Origin: Anaerolineae bacterium
GTDB lineage: Bacteria > Chloroflexota > Anaerolineae > Aggregatilineales > Aggregatilineaceae
Assembly (NCBI GenBank): GCA_016929355.1
Contig: JAFGJA010000474.1
Location: forward strand, 1 to 6,244
DNA: 6,244 bases
Direction of reading: 5' to 3'
Shown: piece after piece, positions 1 to 6,244 of the stretch
Layout: every line of letters starts with the position of its first letter
How positions within the stretch are numbered: position 1 is the stretch's first letter
The notes under the pieces: model-generated
Told to the model about the DNA's origin: nothing
The model's input: only the letters and a program-made list of their open reading frames with translations
Databases searched by the model: none
Program-made: the position numbers and the translations under genes

Positions 1-1543
1 CCGTGTTGGTATATTTGATCGCGTTGCCAACCAGATTCACGATAATTTGCTCAATGCGGTGGGCATCCCCTTCTAATACGTCTGGTAGCGCCGGATCAAG
101 GGTGGCGGTAAACGTTAACCCTTTTTGGTCCGCGAGATTTTGCATCCGTAAACGCACCCCATCGAGCAGTTCAGTTATCGAAAAGGGGTGGGGATGGAGT
201 TCAAAGCGTCCGGCTTCGATCTTAGAAATATCCAGCAGTTCGTTAATCAGGTTCAGCAAGCGTTCGCCATTGGACAGACTGCGCTTGACATAATCTTCTT
301 GCTTGGCGTTCAGTTCGCCAGCCAGCCCGGTGAGCAGCAAATCCGCATAGCCGATTACCGAATTTAGCGGTGTGCGCAGTTCGTGTGAGATAGTCGCCAA
401 AAATTCACTTTTCAGGCGGCTGCTTTCTTCAGCGATGGCGCGCGCCATTTCCAATTCGTCATTCGCCTGGCGCAGCGCTTCATTTTGCGCCCGAATCTGA
501 TCGGCGGCCTGGCGCTGTTCGGTGATCTCGTGCAGCACGACCAGGCGGGCGGTTAATTCGTCATGCCGGTTGCGCAGAGGCGAAATGCGCAGATTGAAAT
601 ATTGTGGCGGATCACCGAGCGTGACTTCAGCCCGTGCCGTTTCGACTTCGCGGAACTGAGCGAAGATCGTCTCGTATTCCGGCAATATTTCGCTGGGACG
701 CTTGCCGATGAAAAAGGTATTCTCACCCATGTTCATAAACTGCCGCCCCGCCGGGTTAATGTCAATGATCCGGTTTTGCTGATCCAGCACAAACACAACA
801 TCGCTCAAACTCTCAACCACAGTGTTGCGCGCGACAGGCACGACGTTGAATAACTTGAAACGATACAGACTCCAGCCCATCGCGGCCCCGGTCACGGTGA
901 ACGCGAGCGGGGTCAGATCGACGTTGGGCAGGGGACTCAGGCCGGTGATAAAGATGGCGTTGGCGATCCAGGGGGCAAAGATGCCGATCAACATAAAGCT
1001 AATCTGTCCCCGATAGAGTTTGGGTGCGCGGATCATGGCGTGGACCAAAAAGATCGCGCCGGTCAGAATGAGCGTATACGAATACACCGCATGAACCCAG
1101 AAGGTTGGGCCATAGTGTGTTTCTAAAAACGGATACCCGCCCGCTTCGATCATAACTATGTCGCGCCAAAATGTATGATGCAGCGCGTTCGTGCTCGTGA
1201 GAAGCATAACGGTTACAGGTTCAATGGTGAGCAACCACCGATTACGCCGGGTGATCCACCGGGTATGGCCTGTGTATTCTGCTGTGAAGATCAGCCATAT
1301 CGCCGGAACCATTGTGATCCAGAGGTAATTGGCACGGATAAAGAAGTACTTGGCCGAAAATGGCACAACGATCTGCTCACCGACATTGCCCAGCGCCCAG
1401 CCCGTCACCGCTATCATCAGCCAGACAAACGATGTTACCCCGGTTCCTGGACGCTGCCGCCAAACCCCGTAACCTAAGGCAATTGACGCCGCCGCCGAGA
1501 GACACAAGATCCATACTGATGGGGGGAATTGCAGGGCAATCAT
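1..1543 (-). CDS. Membrane sensor histidine kinase, 7TM-PAS-HisKA-HATPase (3' end cut by window)
   Basis: Reading the minus strand from ATG at 1543 gives 514 codons without a stop, running off the left edge. Residues 1-230 are hydrophobic and match the 7TM sensor region of histidine kinases (HisKA_7TM type), including the typical TNALHHTFW stretch at 118-126. A PAS domain follows at about 240-345 (SLSDVVFVLDQQNRIIDINP), then a charged, coiled-coil-like linker at 345-380. The HisKA H box is FLATISHELRTPLNSVIGY with the phospho-acceptor His387. The ATPase domain begins near 455 and its N box (IEQIIVNLVGNAIKYT, Asn503 and Asn507) is seen, but the G boxes lie outside. By family it should autophosphorylate on His387 in response to a membrane or cytoplasmic signal and pass phosphate to a response regulator. 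No regulator is in the window. AGGA at 1551-1554, seven bases before the ATG, supports this start. It is divergent from the MFS gene. The ligand is unknown. Confidence 0.93.
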   Translation of the reverse strand, partial: MIALQFPPSVWILCLSAAASIALGYGVWRQRPGTGVTSFVWLMIAVTGWALGNVGEQIVVPFSAKYFFIRANYLWITMVPAIWLIFTAEYTGHTRWITRRNRWLLTIEPVTVMLLTSTNALHHTFWRDIVMIEAGGYPFLETHYGPTFWVHAVYSYTLILTGAIFLVHAMIRAPKLYRGQISFMLIGIFAPWIANAIFITGLSPLPNVDLTPLAFTVTGAAMGWSLYRFKLFNVVPVARNTVVESLSDVVFVLDQQNRIIDINPAGRQFMNMGENTFFIGKRPSEILPEYETIFAQFREVETARAEVTLGDPPQYFNLRISPLRNRHDELTARLVVLHEITEQRQAADQIRAQNEALRQANDELEMARAIAEESSRLKSEFLATISHELRTPLNSVIGYADLLLTGLAGELNAKQEDYVKRSLSNGERLLNLINELLDISKIEAGRFELHPHPFSITELLDGVRLRMQNLADQKGLTFTATLDPALPDVLEGDAHRIEQIIVNLVGNAIKYTNT

Positions 1544-1585
1544 GCCGTTATCCTGGAGTGATTCAACTTATTTTTACGCTTAATC

Positions 1586-1616
1586 ATTATAAAATTTTTC
1601 CCTGTAATTATGTGTA
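1586..1616 (-). promoter_or_regulatory. Candidate sigma70-type promoter for the histidine kinase
   Basis: On the minus strand a perfect TATAAT (plus-strand positions 1586-1591) lies about 42 bases upstream of the kinase ATG, in a clearly AT-rich stretch. The best -35 match is TACACA (1611-1616), with a long 19-base spacer. The -10 is convincing by eye; the -35 is weak, so an activator or an upstream AT-rich element may help. Confidence 0.45.
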
Positions 1617-1664
1617 AAAAGTTGATAACGGTTTGTCTTGATTTCATGACATCTTTACCCGATC

Positions 1665-1701
1665 TTGACGATTTGATTACAGCAGAGTACGCTTGAGCGT
1701 A
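1665..1701 (+). promoter_or_regulatory. Candidate MFS-side promoter overlapped by a 14-base dyad
   Basis: TTGACG (1665-1670) is followed after 17 bases by TACGCT (1688-1693), a good -35 with a poor -10. The -10 is exactly the left arm of a near-perfect palindrome, TACGCT-TG-AGCGTA (1688-1701), with six base pairs each side of a 2-base centre. Such a dyad over a -10 is a common layout for a repressor operator, though it could also fold as a small hairpin. The assignment is by eye only. Confidence 0.3.
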
Positions 1702-1715
1702 TCGTTGGCTGAGCC

Positions 1716-1784
1716 AAAGGAGGATGTGCTATGCGAGTCTGCTCCATCAATATCATAGCGATTACCCCTGCGTGTGCTGGCTGA
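1716..1784 (+). CDS. Possible 17-residue leader peptide with a strong ribosome binding site (coding part 1731-1784)
   Basis: AAAGGAGG (1716-1723) is the best Shine-Dalgarno sequence in the window. It sits seven bases before ATG at 1731, which opens an ORF of 17 codons (MRVCSINIIAITPACAG) ending in TGA at 1782-1784. The peptide resembles no family I recognise. It lies about 100 bases upstream of the MFS start on the same strand, where leader peptides of regulated transporter and resistance genes are often found. It could control MFS expression by ribosome stalling or coupling, or the Shine-Dalgarno match could be fortuitous. A second frame starting at ATG 1724 overlaps it, but that ATG directly abuts the Shine-Dalgarno sequence and is badly spaced for initiation. 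Confidence 0.3.
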   Translation, partial: KGGCAMRVCSINIIAITPACAG

Positions 1785-1881
1785 TTTTCTCCGTCCCAAC
1801 AGAAATAACATGCCATCACAGGCGGGATATGTGTTCCGTATGCCAGTCATGTGATGTGTGTTCTGTTTCCGAAGGGATACG

Positions 1882-3156
1882 ATGTTGACCTCTGCTTCTC
1901 AAACTAAAAAATCCGCCTATCCTGTCTACCTGCTGTTGACGGGACTGACGGCGTTGTCGTTTACGCTGGTTTTTACCGTGAACATGATCTACCAAGTGAC
2001 CGTTGTCGAACTGAATCCGCTGCAACTGGTGCTGGTTGGTACGCTGCTGGAAGGAACTGTTTTTGTCTTTGAAGTGCCCACCGGCATCGTCGCGGACGTG
2101 TACAGCCGCCGCCTTTCGATCATCATCGGCGTGTGCCTGACCGGGATCGCGTTTGTGGTTGAGGGGTCGATTCCGGCTTTTGCGGCTGTCCTGATCGCAC
2201 AGGTGTTATGGGGCATTGGTTATACCTTCACCAGTGGGGCAACCGAAGCGTGGATCGCAGATGAAGTGGGCGATGAACGTGCGGGCGATGTTTTTATGCG
2301 CGGTTCGCAGATTGGCATGATCGCCGGACTGGTCGGGATTCCGATCAGCACCGGGTTGGGTTATGTGCATATCCAACTACCGATCATTCTCGGTGGTGTG
2401 AGTTTTTTGCTGTTGGGGATCGTGCTCAGGTGGATCATGCCTGAAACCGGGTTTATGCCCACCCCGCCCGACGAGCGCGAATCGTGGCGCACGATGGTGC
2501 AGACGTTCCGCGCGGGGCTGCGCTTGATACGCGGGCGCACGATTCTACTCATCTTTGTGGGGATCACGCTGTTTTACGGACTGTCGAGCGAAGGATTTGA
2601 TCGCTTGTGGACCGCGCATATCCTCGAAGATTTCACGTTTCCCGATGTTATAGACCTCAAGCCGGTAGTATGGTTTGGCCTCATCGGTGTGGTGAAAAGT
2701 GTGTTGGCGCTGGGCGTGACCGAGATCGTGCGGCGGCGGCTGCAAGCGGGCCAGTTTAGCGGCATGGCGCGGCTGTTGCTGGTGGCGAATGCGCTGCTGA
2801 TCCTGGCGATCTGGATGTTTGGCTTGACCGGCAGTTTTTGGATCGCGCTGATCGCTTATCTCACGGTGCGCGTGTTGCAGGGGGTGAGTGGCCCGGTGTT
2901 TACGGCGTGGATCAATCCGCATATCGACTCGAAGGTCCGTGCCACCGTCTATTCGATGGCGGGGCAGGTAGACGCGATTGGGCAGGTCGCGGGCGGGCCG
3001 GGCGTGGGCTATATCGGCAGCGCGTGGTCGATCCGGGCGGCATTGGTGGCGGGCGGGATTCTGCTGTCACCGGTTTTGTGGCTGTTCGGGTATGCGGTTC
3101 GGCACGAGGCGACGATCACGCCGGGTGTGCCTGCTGTCGAACCGGCGGGGGATTGA
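1882..3156 (+). CDS. Major facilitator superfamily transporter, 12-TM
   Basis: This is a 424-residue, strongly hydrophobic protein with about twelve predicted membrane segments in two halves: roughly 13-184 and 219-407, joined by a polar loop at 186-218. Between TM2 and TM3 is the MFS signature motif A, seen as EVPTGIVADVYSRRLS (64-79), with the conserved Gly, Asp and paired Arg. Other family-like stretches are SGATEAWIADEV (118-129) and RATVYSMAGQVDAIGQ (353-368). Proteins of this type are inner-membrane secondary carriers, often drug or metabolite efflux pumps driven by the proton gradient; the substrate cannot be read from sequence. I chose ATG 1882 over the in-frame GTG 1858 because AAGGG (1872-1876) lies five bases before it and would fall inside the coding region if GTG were used. 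The gene is divergent from a sensor kinase and convergent with the ABC exporter gene. A long leader may regulate it. Confidence 0.9.
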   Translation: MLTSASQTKKSAYPVYLLLTGLTALSFTLVFTVNMIYQVTVVELNPLQLVLVGTLLEGTVFVFEVPTGIVADVYSRRLSIIIGVCLTGIAFVVEGSIPAFAAVLIAQVLWGIGYTFTSGATEAWIADEVGDERAGDVFMRGSQIGMIAGLVGIPISTGLGYVHIQLPIILGGVSFLLLGIVLRWIMPETGFMPTPPDERESWRTMVQTFRAGLRLIRGRTILLIFVGITLFYGLSSEGFDRLWTAHILEDFTFPDVIDLKPVVWFGLIGVVKSVLALGVTEIVRRRLQAGQFSGMARLLLVANALLILAIWMFGLTGSFWIALIAYLTVRVLQGVSGPVFTAWINPHIDSKVRATVYSMAGQVDAIGQVAGGPGVGYIGSAWSIRAALVAGGILLSPVLWLFGYAVRHEATITPGVPAVEPAGD

Positions 3157-3168
3157 GAGGGTTTTATG

Positions 3169-3196
3169 GTAGGGGCGAGGTGACGCTCGCCCCTAC
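3169..3196. repeat. Perfect 11-bp hairpin, GTAGGGGCGAG-type palindromic repeat between convergent genes
   Basis: GTAGGGGCGAG (3169-3179) and CTCGCCCCTAC (3186-3196) are exact reverse complements separated by the six-base loop GTGACG. The element sits in the 56-base gap between the stops of the MFS and ABC genes. It has the look of a dispersed, REP-like palindrome; from memory, similar GTAGGGGCGA hairpins recur in Chloroflexota and other genomes. It could act as a bidirectional transcript end or mRNA 3'-end stabiliser. It lacks a T-run after the stem on either strand, so it is not a textbook intrinsic terminator. Only one copy is in this window. Confidence 0.75.
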
Positions 3197-3212
3197 GAAC
3201 ACACGCGGCGCG

Positions 3213-5006
3213 TTAATCGGCGGCGGCTTCGGCCAGCAAGCGCTCGCCGGTTTGGACGCGCCACAGCGCCGCGTAAATGCCATTCTGCGCGACCAACTCC
3301 TCATGGCGGCCTGCTTCGCGGAGTTGTCCATTTTCCAGCACGAAAATGCGATCCGCGTTGCGAATCGTACTCAGGCGGTGCGCGATCACAATGGTGGTGC
3401 GTCCGACGATAATCCGCTCTAGCGAACGCTGAATCGCGGCTTCGGTTTCATTATCCACTGATGAGGTTGCTTCATCCAGAATCAAGACGGGCGGGTCTTT
3501 GAGGACCGCGCGTGCAATCGAAACCCGTTGACGCTGCCCCCCGCTCAATTTCTGGCCGCGCTCACCGACAATTGTATCGTAGCCCTGCGGCAGTTGCATG
3601 ATGAAATCGTGCGCTTCCGCGATCTTGGCCGCTTCGATGATCTGGTCATCCGTCGCGCCAAAGGTCCCGTAAGCGATGTTTTCCTTGACTGTGCCATGAA
3701 ACAGAAATACATCCTGACTCACCAAGCCCATCGCGCCGCGCAAATCCGGCAGATCAAACGCGCGCAGATCGATGCCATCCAGCGTGACGCGACCTTTTTG
3801 CACGTCGTAGAAGCGCAGCAGCAGCTTGATCACGGTGCTTTTGCCTGCGCCTGTCGCGCCGACAATCGCCGCCGTATGCCCTGCCGGAATATCAAGCGAT
3901 AGCCCTTTTACGACCTGCGAGCCGTTGCTATAGCTGAAATGCACATTCTCGAACCGCACATCGCCGCGCACATCAGCAACGGGTAATTCCGTACCGCCAT
4001 CGTTGATCTGCGCGTCAATGTCCAGCAGATCGAGGATGCGCGTGGTCGAGGCCATGGCGCGCTGGTAGAGATCGAGTGTTTCGCCCAGGCCGGTGAGCGG
4101 CCAGAGCAAGCGCTGCGTCATGAAGATCATCACACTGTAAACGCCAACATTGAGTTCGCCGTTGAGGGCCATCTTCCCGCCAAAGACCATGATCGCAATG
4201 AAGCCGGAGACAATCAACATACGGATCATGGGCACAAACCCCGAACTCAGCCGGATCGCAGCGCGGTTCAATTCGCGGTAAATGTTGCTTTCCTCATCCA
4301 CGCGCCGGACTTCGTGTGCTTCTGCCGTGAAACTCTTGATCGTGGCGATGCCGCTCAAATTGTTCGACAGTTGGCTGTTGAGAATACTCACCTGTTCACG
4401 CACGGCGGCGTAGCGCGGCGCGAGCCGGTTCTGAAAGCGGATCGATCCCCAGATGATAATGGGCATGGGCAGCATAGCCAGCCACGCCACACCCGGCGCA
4501 ACGACCATAAACATCCCGCCGATGACGATCACGGTGGTGATCACCTGGATCATGCTGTTTGCGCCGTTATCCAGAAAGCGCTCAAGCTGGTTAATGTCAT
4601 CGTTGAGGATCGACATCAAGCCGCCCGTGCTTTGATCTTCGAAGTAAGCCAGTTCCAGGTTTTGCACATGATCATACGCATCAAGGCGCAGTTCATGTTC
4701 GAGCGTCTGCGCCAGATTGCGCCAGTAGATTTTGTAGATGTATTCGAAGACGGATTCGCCCACCCAGATAAAGAGCGTGATTCCCGCCAGCACTAACAAT
4801 TGGTCTTCGACCTTAACGACGCCTAACTTGGCGATAAACGAATCCTCACGCTGCACGACAATATCGACGGCGGCCCCGATCAAGGCGGGCGGCGCAATGT
4901 CGAAGATTTTATTGAGGATGGAAAACAGGGTTGCCAGATACACCGTGCGACGGTGAGGGCGTGCGTAACTTAACAATCGCTTGAGCGGATGTGCTTTTAC
5001 TGCCAT
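3213..5006 (-). CDS. ABC exporter, fused transmembrane and ATPase domains (MsbA-like half transporter)
   Basis: This is a 597-residue protein. Residues 1-330 form the six-helix type I exporter membrane domain, with helices near 22-45, 70-92, 150-172, 175-190, 260-278 and 288-308. They include the coupling-helix stretch ELAYFEDQSTGGLMSILNDD (118-137). Residues 347-590 form the ATPase domain: A-loop Tyr359, Walker A GATGAGKST (383-391), Q-loop Gln431, signature LSGGQ (487-491), Walker B VLILDE (507-512) with catalytic Glu512, and H-loop His543. All catalytic residues are intact, so it can work as a homodimer. By family it sits in the inner membrane and exports lipids, drugs or peptides; the substrate is not readable. 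I chose ATG 5006 because it gives the usual family length and lies about 40 bases below a plausible promoter. The longer reading from 5198 adds 64 non-homologous residues and overlaps the neighbouring gene. The Shine-Dalgarno sequence is weak. The neighbouring sugar transferase hints at an envelope role. Confidence 0.95.
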   Translation of the reverse strand: MAVKAHPLKRLLSYARPHRRTVYLATLFSILNKIFDIAPPALIGAAVDIVVQREDSFIAKLGVVKVEDQLLVLAGITLFIWVGESVFEYIYKIYWRNLAQTLEHELRLDAYDHVQNLELAYFEDQSTGGLMSILNDDINQLERFLDNGANSMIQVITTVIVIGGMFMVVAPGVAWLAMLPMPIIIWGSIRFQNRLAPRYAAVREQVSILNSQLSNNLSGIATIKSFTAEAHEVRRVDEESNIYRELNRAAIRLSSGFVPMIRMLIVSGFIAIMVFGGKMALNGELNVGVYSVMIFMTQRLLWPLTGLGETLDLYQRAMASTTRILDLLDIDAQINDGGTELPVADVRGDVRFENVHFSYSNGSQVVKGLSLDIPAGHTAAIVGATGAGKSTVIKLLLRFYDVQKGRVTLDGIDLRAFDLPDLRGAMGLVSQDVFLFHGTVKENIAYGTFGATDDQIIEAAKIAEAHDFIMQLPQGYDTIVGERGQKLSGGQRQRVSIARAVLKDPPVLILDEATSSVDNETEAAIQRSLERIIVGRTTIVIAHRLSTIRNADRIFVLENGQLREAGRHEELVAQNGIYAALWRVQTGERLLAEAAAD

Positions 5007-5052
5007 AAGACTGCTTTCATGTTTATTCTCACAACTTGGACACCAAATGTAG

Positions 5053-5081
5053 ATTCTAGCGCAAGTTAGGCTGGCTGTCGC
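5053..5081 (-). promoter_or_regulatory. Candidate promoter for the ABC exporter
   Basis: On the minus strand GCGACA (plus positions 5076-5081) and TAGAAT (5053-5058) are spaced by 17 bases, matching the sigma70 consensus at four and five of six positions. Transcription would start near 5046, leaving a leader of about 40 bases before ATG 5006. This placement argues against the longer upstream start for the exporter. Confidence 0.45.
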
Positions 5082-5110
5082 GTGTTGTTTTAGGCGATCT
5101 GCTCTATACT
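5082..5110 (+). promoter_or_regulatory. Candidate promoter for the sugar-phosphate transferase
   Basis: TATACT at 5105-5110 matches the -10 consensus at five of six positions and lies about 45 bases before ATG 5155. The hexamer 17 bases upstream (5082-5087, GTGTTG) is a poor -35. It directly abuts the -35 of the oppositely directed ABC promoter, so one regulator could contact both. Confidence 0.33.
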
Positions 5111-5154
5111 TAATTTCCGCAAGCCCAATCAGTGATGAGAGCATCCACCGCGTT

Positions 5155-6244
5155 ATGGTCAGACACTTCAATCTCCGGTTCACGTTGTTTTTGTTCATCT
5201 CCGACCTGTGCGCTATTTTGCTGGCGCTGGAGTTGGCGACGCAGGCGCGCGTGCAATTTCCTTTCGGGCGTACCGGGGATATTGAAGATTGGGTGCTGCC
5301 CTGGCCGGTTTATCTGATGGGCGTTGTGGTCTGGGGCGTGATTTTCACGGCGTCGAATGTCTATAATCCGCGCCAAATCCTGTATATCCGCCTGGAACTG
5401 GTGCGCATTACCGAAGCGGCGTTGATTTCGTGGTTGGTGCTGGCGGGTTTGCTGTATTTCACGTACCGGGATGTTTCTCGCCTGCAATATGTGTACAGTC
5501 TCGGCTTTTTTCTGATGCTGGCCTACACCCACCGGATCGCGGTGCGCACCTGGTTCAAATTTCGCGGCGGTCAGCGTTACGCCCCGCGCCGTGTGTTGGT
5601 GGTTGGAACCGGGGAGAATGCCCGCGAAGCCGCCAAGATGATCCGCGAACATGGTTGGATGGGGCTGAACATGGTGGGCTATGTGGCCGAGGATGATGCC
5701 GAGAATCATAATCCGCTCGTGTTGGGTACGCTGGATAAAACGTTTGCGATCATCCAACAGCGCGCCATTGCCGAAGTCGTGATCGCGCTCTCGCGGGATG
5801 CGGTGCAACTGGTCGATGTGAAGACTTTGATCTACCGGCTGCAAGCGCTGCCGGTCAATATTCGCCTGATCCCCGATTATTTTGATCTTGCGTTTTTGCG
5901 CATCAATATCGAAGATTTTAGCGGTATGCCCCTGCTCAGTCTAAAGGAACCCGTTCTCGATCCGTTTCAGCGCCTCGTCAAGCGCGTGTTTGACGTGATT
6001 GTCACGCTGCTGCTGCTGATTCCCGCCCTGCCGTTAATGGGGATCATTGCGCTGGCGATCCGGCGTGATAGTCCCGGTCCTGCAATTTTCAAGCAGCCGC
6101 GTGTGGGCGAAGGGGGGCGGATTTTCACGATGGTTAAGTTTCGCACGATGATCGAAGGGGCAGAAGCGCTGCAAGATCAGGTTTCGCGGGTGGATGAGGC
6201 CGGGAACGCGATCCATAAAGTCGAAGATGATCCGCGCGTGACCA
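5155..6244 (+). CDS. Polyprenyl-phosphate sugar-phosphate transferase, WcaJ/WbaP type (3' end cut by window)
   Basis: 363 codons are visible from ATG 5155 before the window ends. The N-terminal third (residues 8-130) holds four hydrophobic helices. Next is a Rossmann-like domain beginning RRVLVVGTGENAREAA (145-160), the CoA_binding_3 region typical of large exopolysaccharide-priming transferases. A membrane hairpin helix follows (KRVFDVIVTLLLLIPALPLM, 277-296 approximately), then the bacterial sugar transferase signature: SPGPAIFKQPRVGEGG (306-321), MVKFRTM (326-332) and EDDPRVT (357-363). The catalytic Asp-Glu dyad of the family (DELPQ region) should lie just past the right edge. The enzyme moves a sugar phosphate from a nucleotide sugar to undecaprenyl phosphate at the inner membrane, the first step of exopolysaccharide, capsule or O-antigen repeat-unit synthesis. 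ATG 5155 is the first start codon after the upstream in-frame stop at 5050. Its Shine-Dalgarno sequence is weak. It probably opens a polysaccharide cluster to the right. Confidence 0.93.
   Translation, partial: MVRHFNLRFTLFLFISDLCAILLALELATQARVQFPFGRTGDIEDWVLPWPVYLMGVVVWGVIFTASNVYNPRQILYIRLELVRITEAALISWLVLAGLLYFTYRDVSRLQYVYSLGFFLMLAYTHRIAVRTWFKFRGGQRYAPRRVLVVGTGENAREAAKMIREHGWMGLNMVGYVAEDDAENHNPLVLGTLDKTFAIIQQRAIAEVVIALSRDAVQLVDVKTLIYRLQALPVNIRLIPDYFDLAFLRINIEDFSGMPLLSLKEPVLDPFQRLVKRVFDVIVTLLLLIPALPLMGIIALAIRRDSPGPAIFKQPRVGEGGRIFTMVKFRTMIEGAEALQDQVSRVDEAGNAIHKVEDDPRVT

Larger units (their letters stand above)
1544..1881. other. Divergent intergenic region between sensor kinase and MFS transporter
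   Basis: This 338-base gap holds no long ORF with clear homology. Its kinase-proximal part (about 1560-1650) is AT-rich and carries the kinase promoter. The middle has TTGAT at 1622, 1638 and 1673 and TTGAC at 1665, a 14-base dyad at 1688-1701, and a strong Shine-Dalgarno sequence at 1716-1723 followed by short ORFs. Nearer the MFS gene there is a 7-bp inverted repeat, CATCACA (1814-1820) and TGTGATG (1850-1856), with a 29-base loop. The gap is long enough for a regulated leader of about 180 bases on the MFS message. Confidence 0.7.

Noticed and set aside
1758..1790. A stretch (ATTACCCCTGCGTGTGCTGG) faintly like the repeat of type I-E CRISPR arrays (CCCCGCGTGTGCGGGG core).
   Set aside because: Only one degenerate copy is present, the stem is broken, and there are no spacers, second repeat or cas genes nearby.
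1814..1856. TCACA and TGTGA words that could suggest a CRP-type site.
   Set aside because: The half-sites are in the inverted order and 29 bases apart, unlike the TGTGA-N6-TCACA arrangement.
1858..1881. GTG 1858 as the MFS start.
   Set aside because: The AAGGG ribosome site at 1872-1876 is correctly placed for ATG 1882, and the eight extra residues (including FCFRRD) add nothing typical of the family.
2838..3422. A 194-codon plus-strand open frame spanning the MFS end, the hairpin and the ABC end.
   Set aside because: It overlaps two well-supported genes in other frames and reads as Gly/Arg-rich shadow sequence.
4314..4796. A 160-codon plus-strand open frame (and the similar one at 3528-3902).
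   Set aside because: Both are antisense to the ABC exporter, whose motifs are complete on the other strand.
5007..5198. Upstream extension of the ABC exporter from 5198, adding 64 residues with a CxxC.
   Set aside because: The extra part is not family-like, crosses the probable promoter and overlaps the start of the sugar transferase gene; ATG 5006 gives normal family length.
5110..5844. A 244-codon minus-strand open frame.
   Set aside because: It lies antisense to the sugar transferase, is rich in His, Gln and Arg as expected of a shadow frame in GC-rich DNA, and shows no domain.

Overview
The window looks like chromosomal DNA from a moderately GC-rich bacterium. My best guess is the Chloroflexota (Anaerolineae-like). 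This rests on the flavour of the proteins (a 7TM-PAS histidine kinase and an MsbA-like exporter) and on a perfect GTAGGGGCGA-type hairpin of a kind I associate with those genomes. No marker gene is present, so this is an inference. I see no rRNA, tRNA, insertion sequence, integrase or CRISPR array.

There are four protein genes, each on the opposite strand from its neighbour, so each is probably its own transcription unit. From left to right: (1) a minus-strand membrane-bound sensor histidine kinase (1-1543), whose C-terminal ATP-binding half runs off the left edge; (2) a plus-strand 424-residue major facilitator superfamily (MFS) transporter (1882-3156); (3) a minus-strand 597-residue ABC exporter with fused membrane and ATPase domains (3213-5006); (4) a plus-strand polyprenyl-phosphate sugar-phosphate transferase of the WcaJ/WbaP type (5155-6244), cut by the right edge.

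Three gaps separate them. The 338-base divergent gap 1544-1881 is AT-rich near the kinase. It holds a TATAAT-type promoter for the kinase, a 14-base dyad, an unusually good Shine-Dalgarno sequence followed by a 17-codon ORF, and an overlapping cysteine-rich ORF that runs into the MFS start codon. The 56-base convergent gap 3157-3212 holds the perfect 11-bp hairpin. The 148-base divergent gap 5007-5154 holds plausible back-to-back promoters.

Functionally this is a cell-envelope neighbourhood: one sensor kinase, two transporters, and the enzyme that would start a surface polysaccharide repeat unit. The kinase and MFS gene share a control region, as do the ABC exporter and the sugar transferase, which allows but does not prove co-regulation. 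I do not see a clear new defence or mobile system. The least ordinary part is the leader region of the MFS gene.
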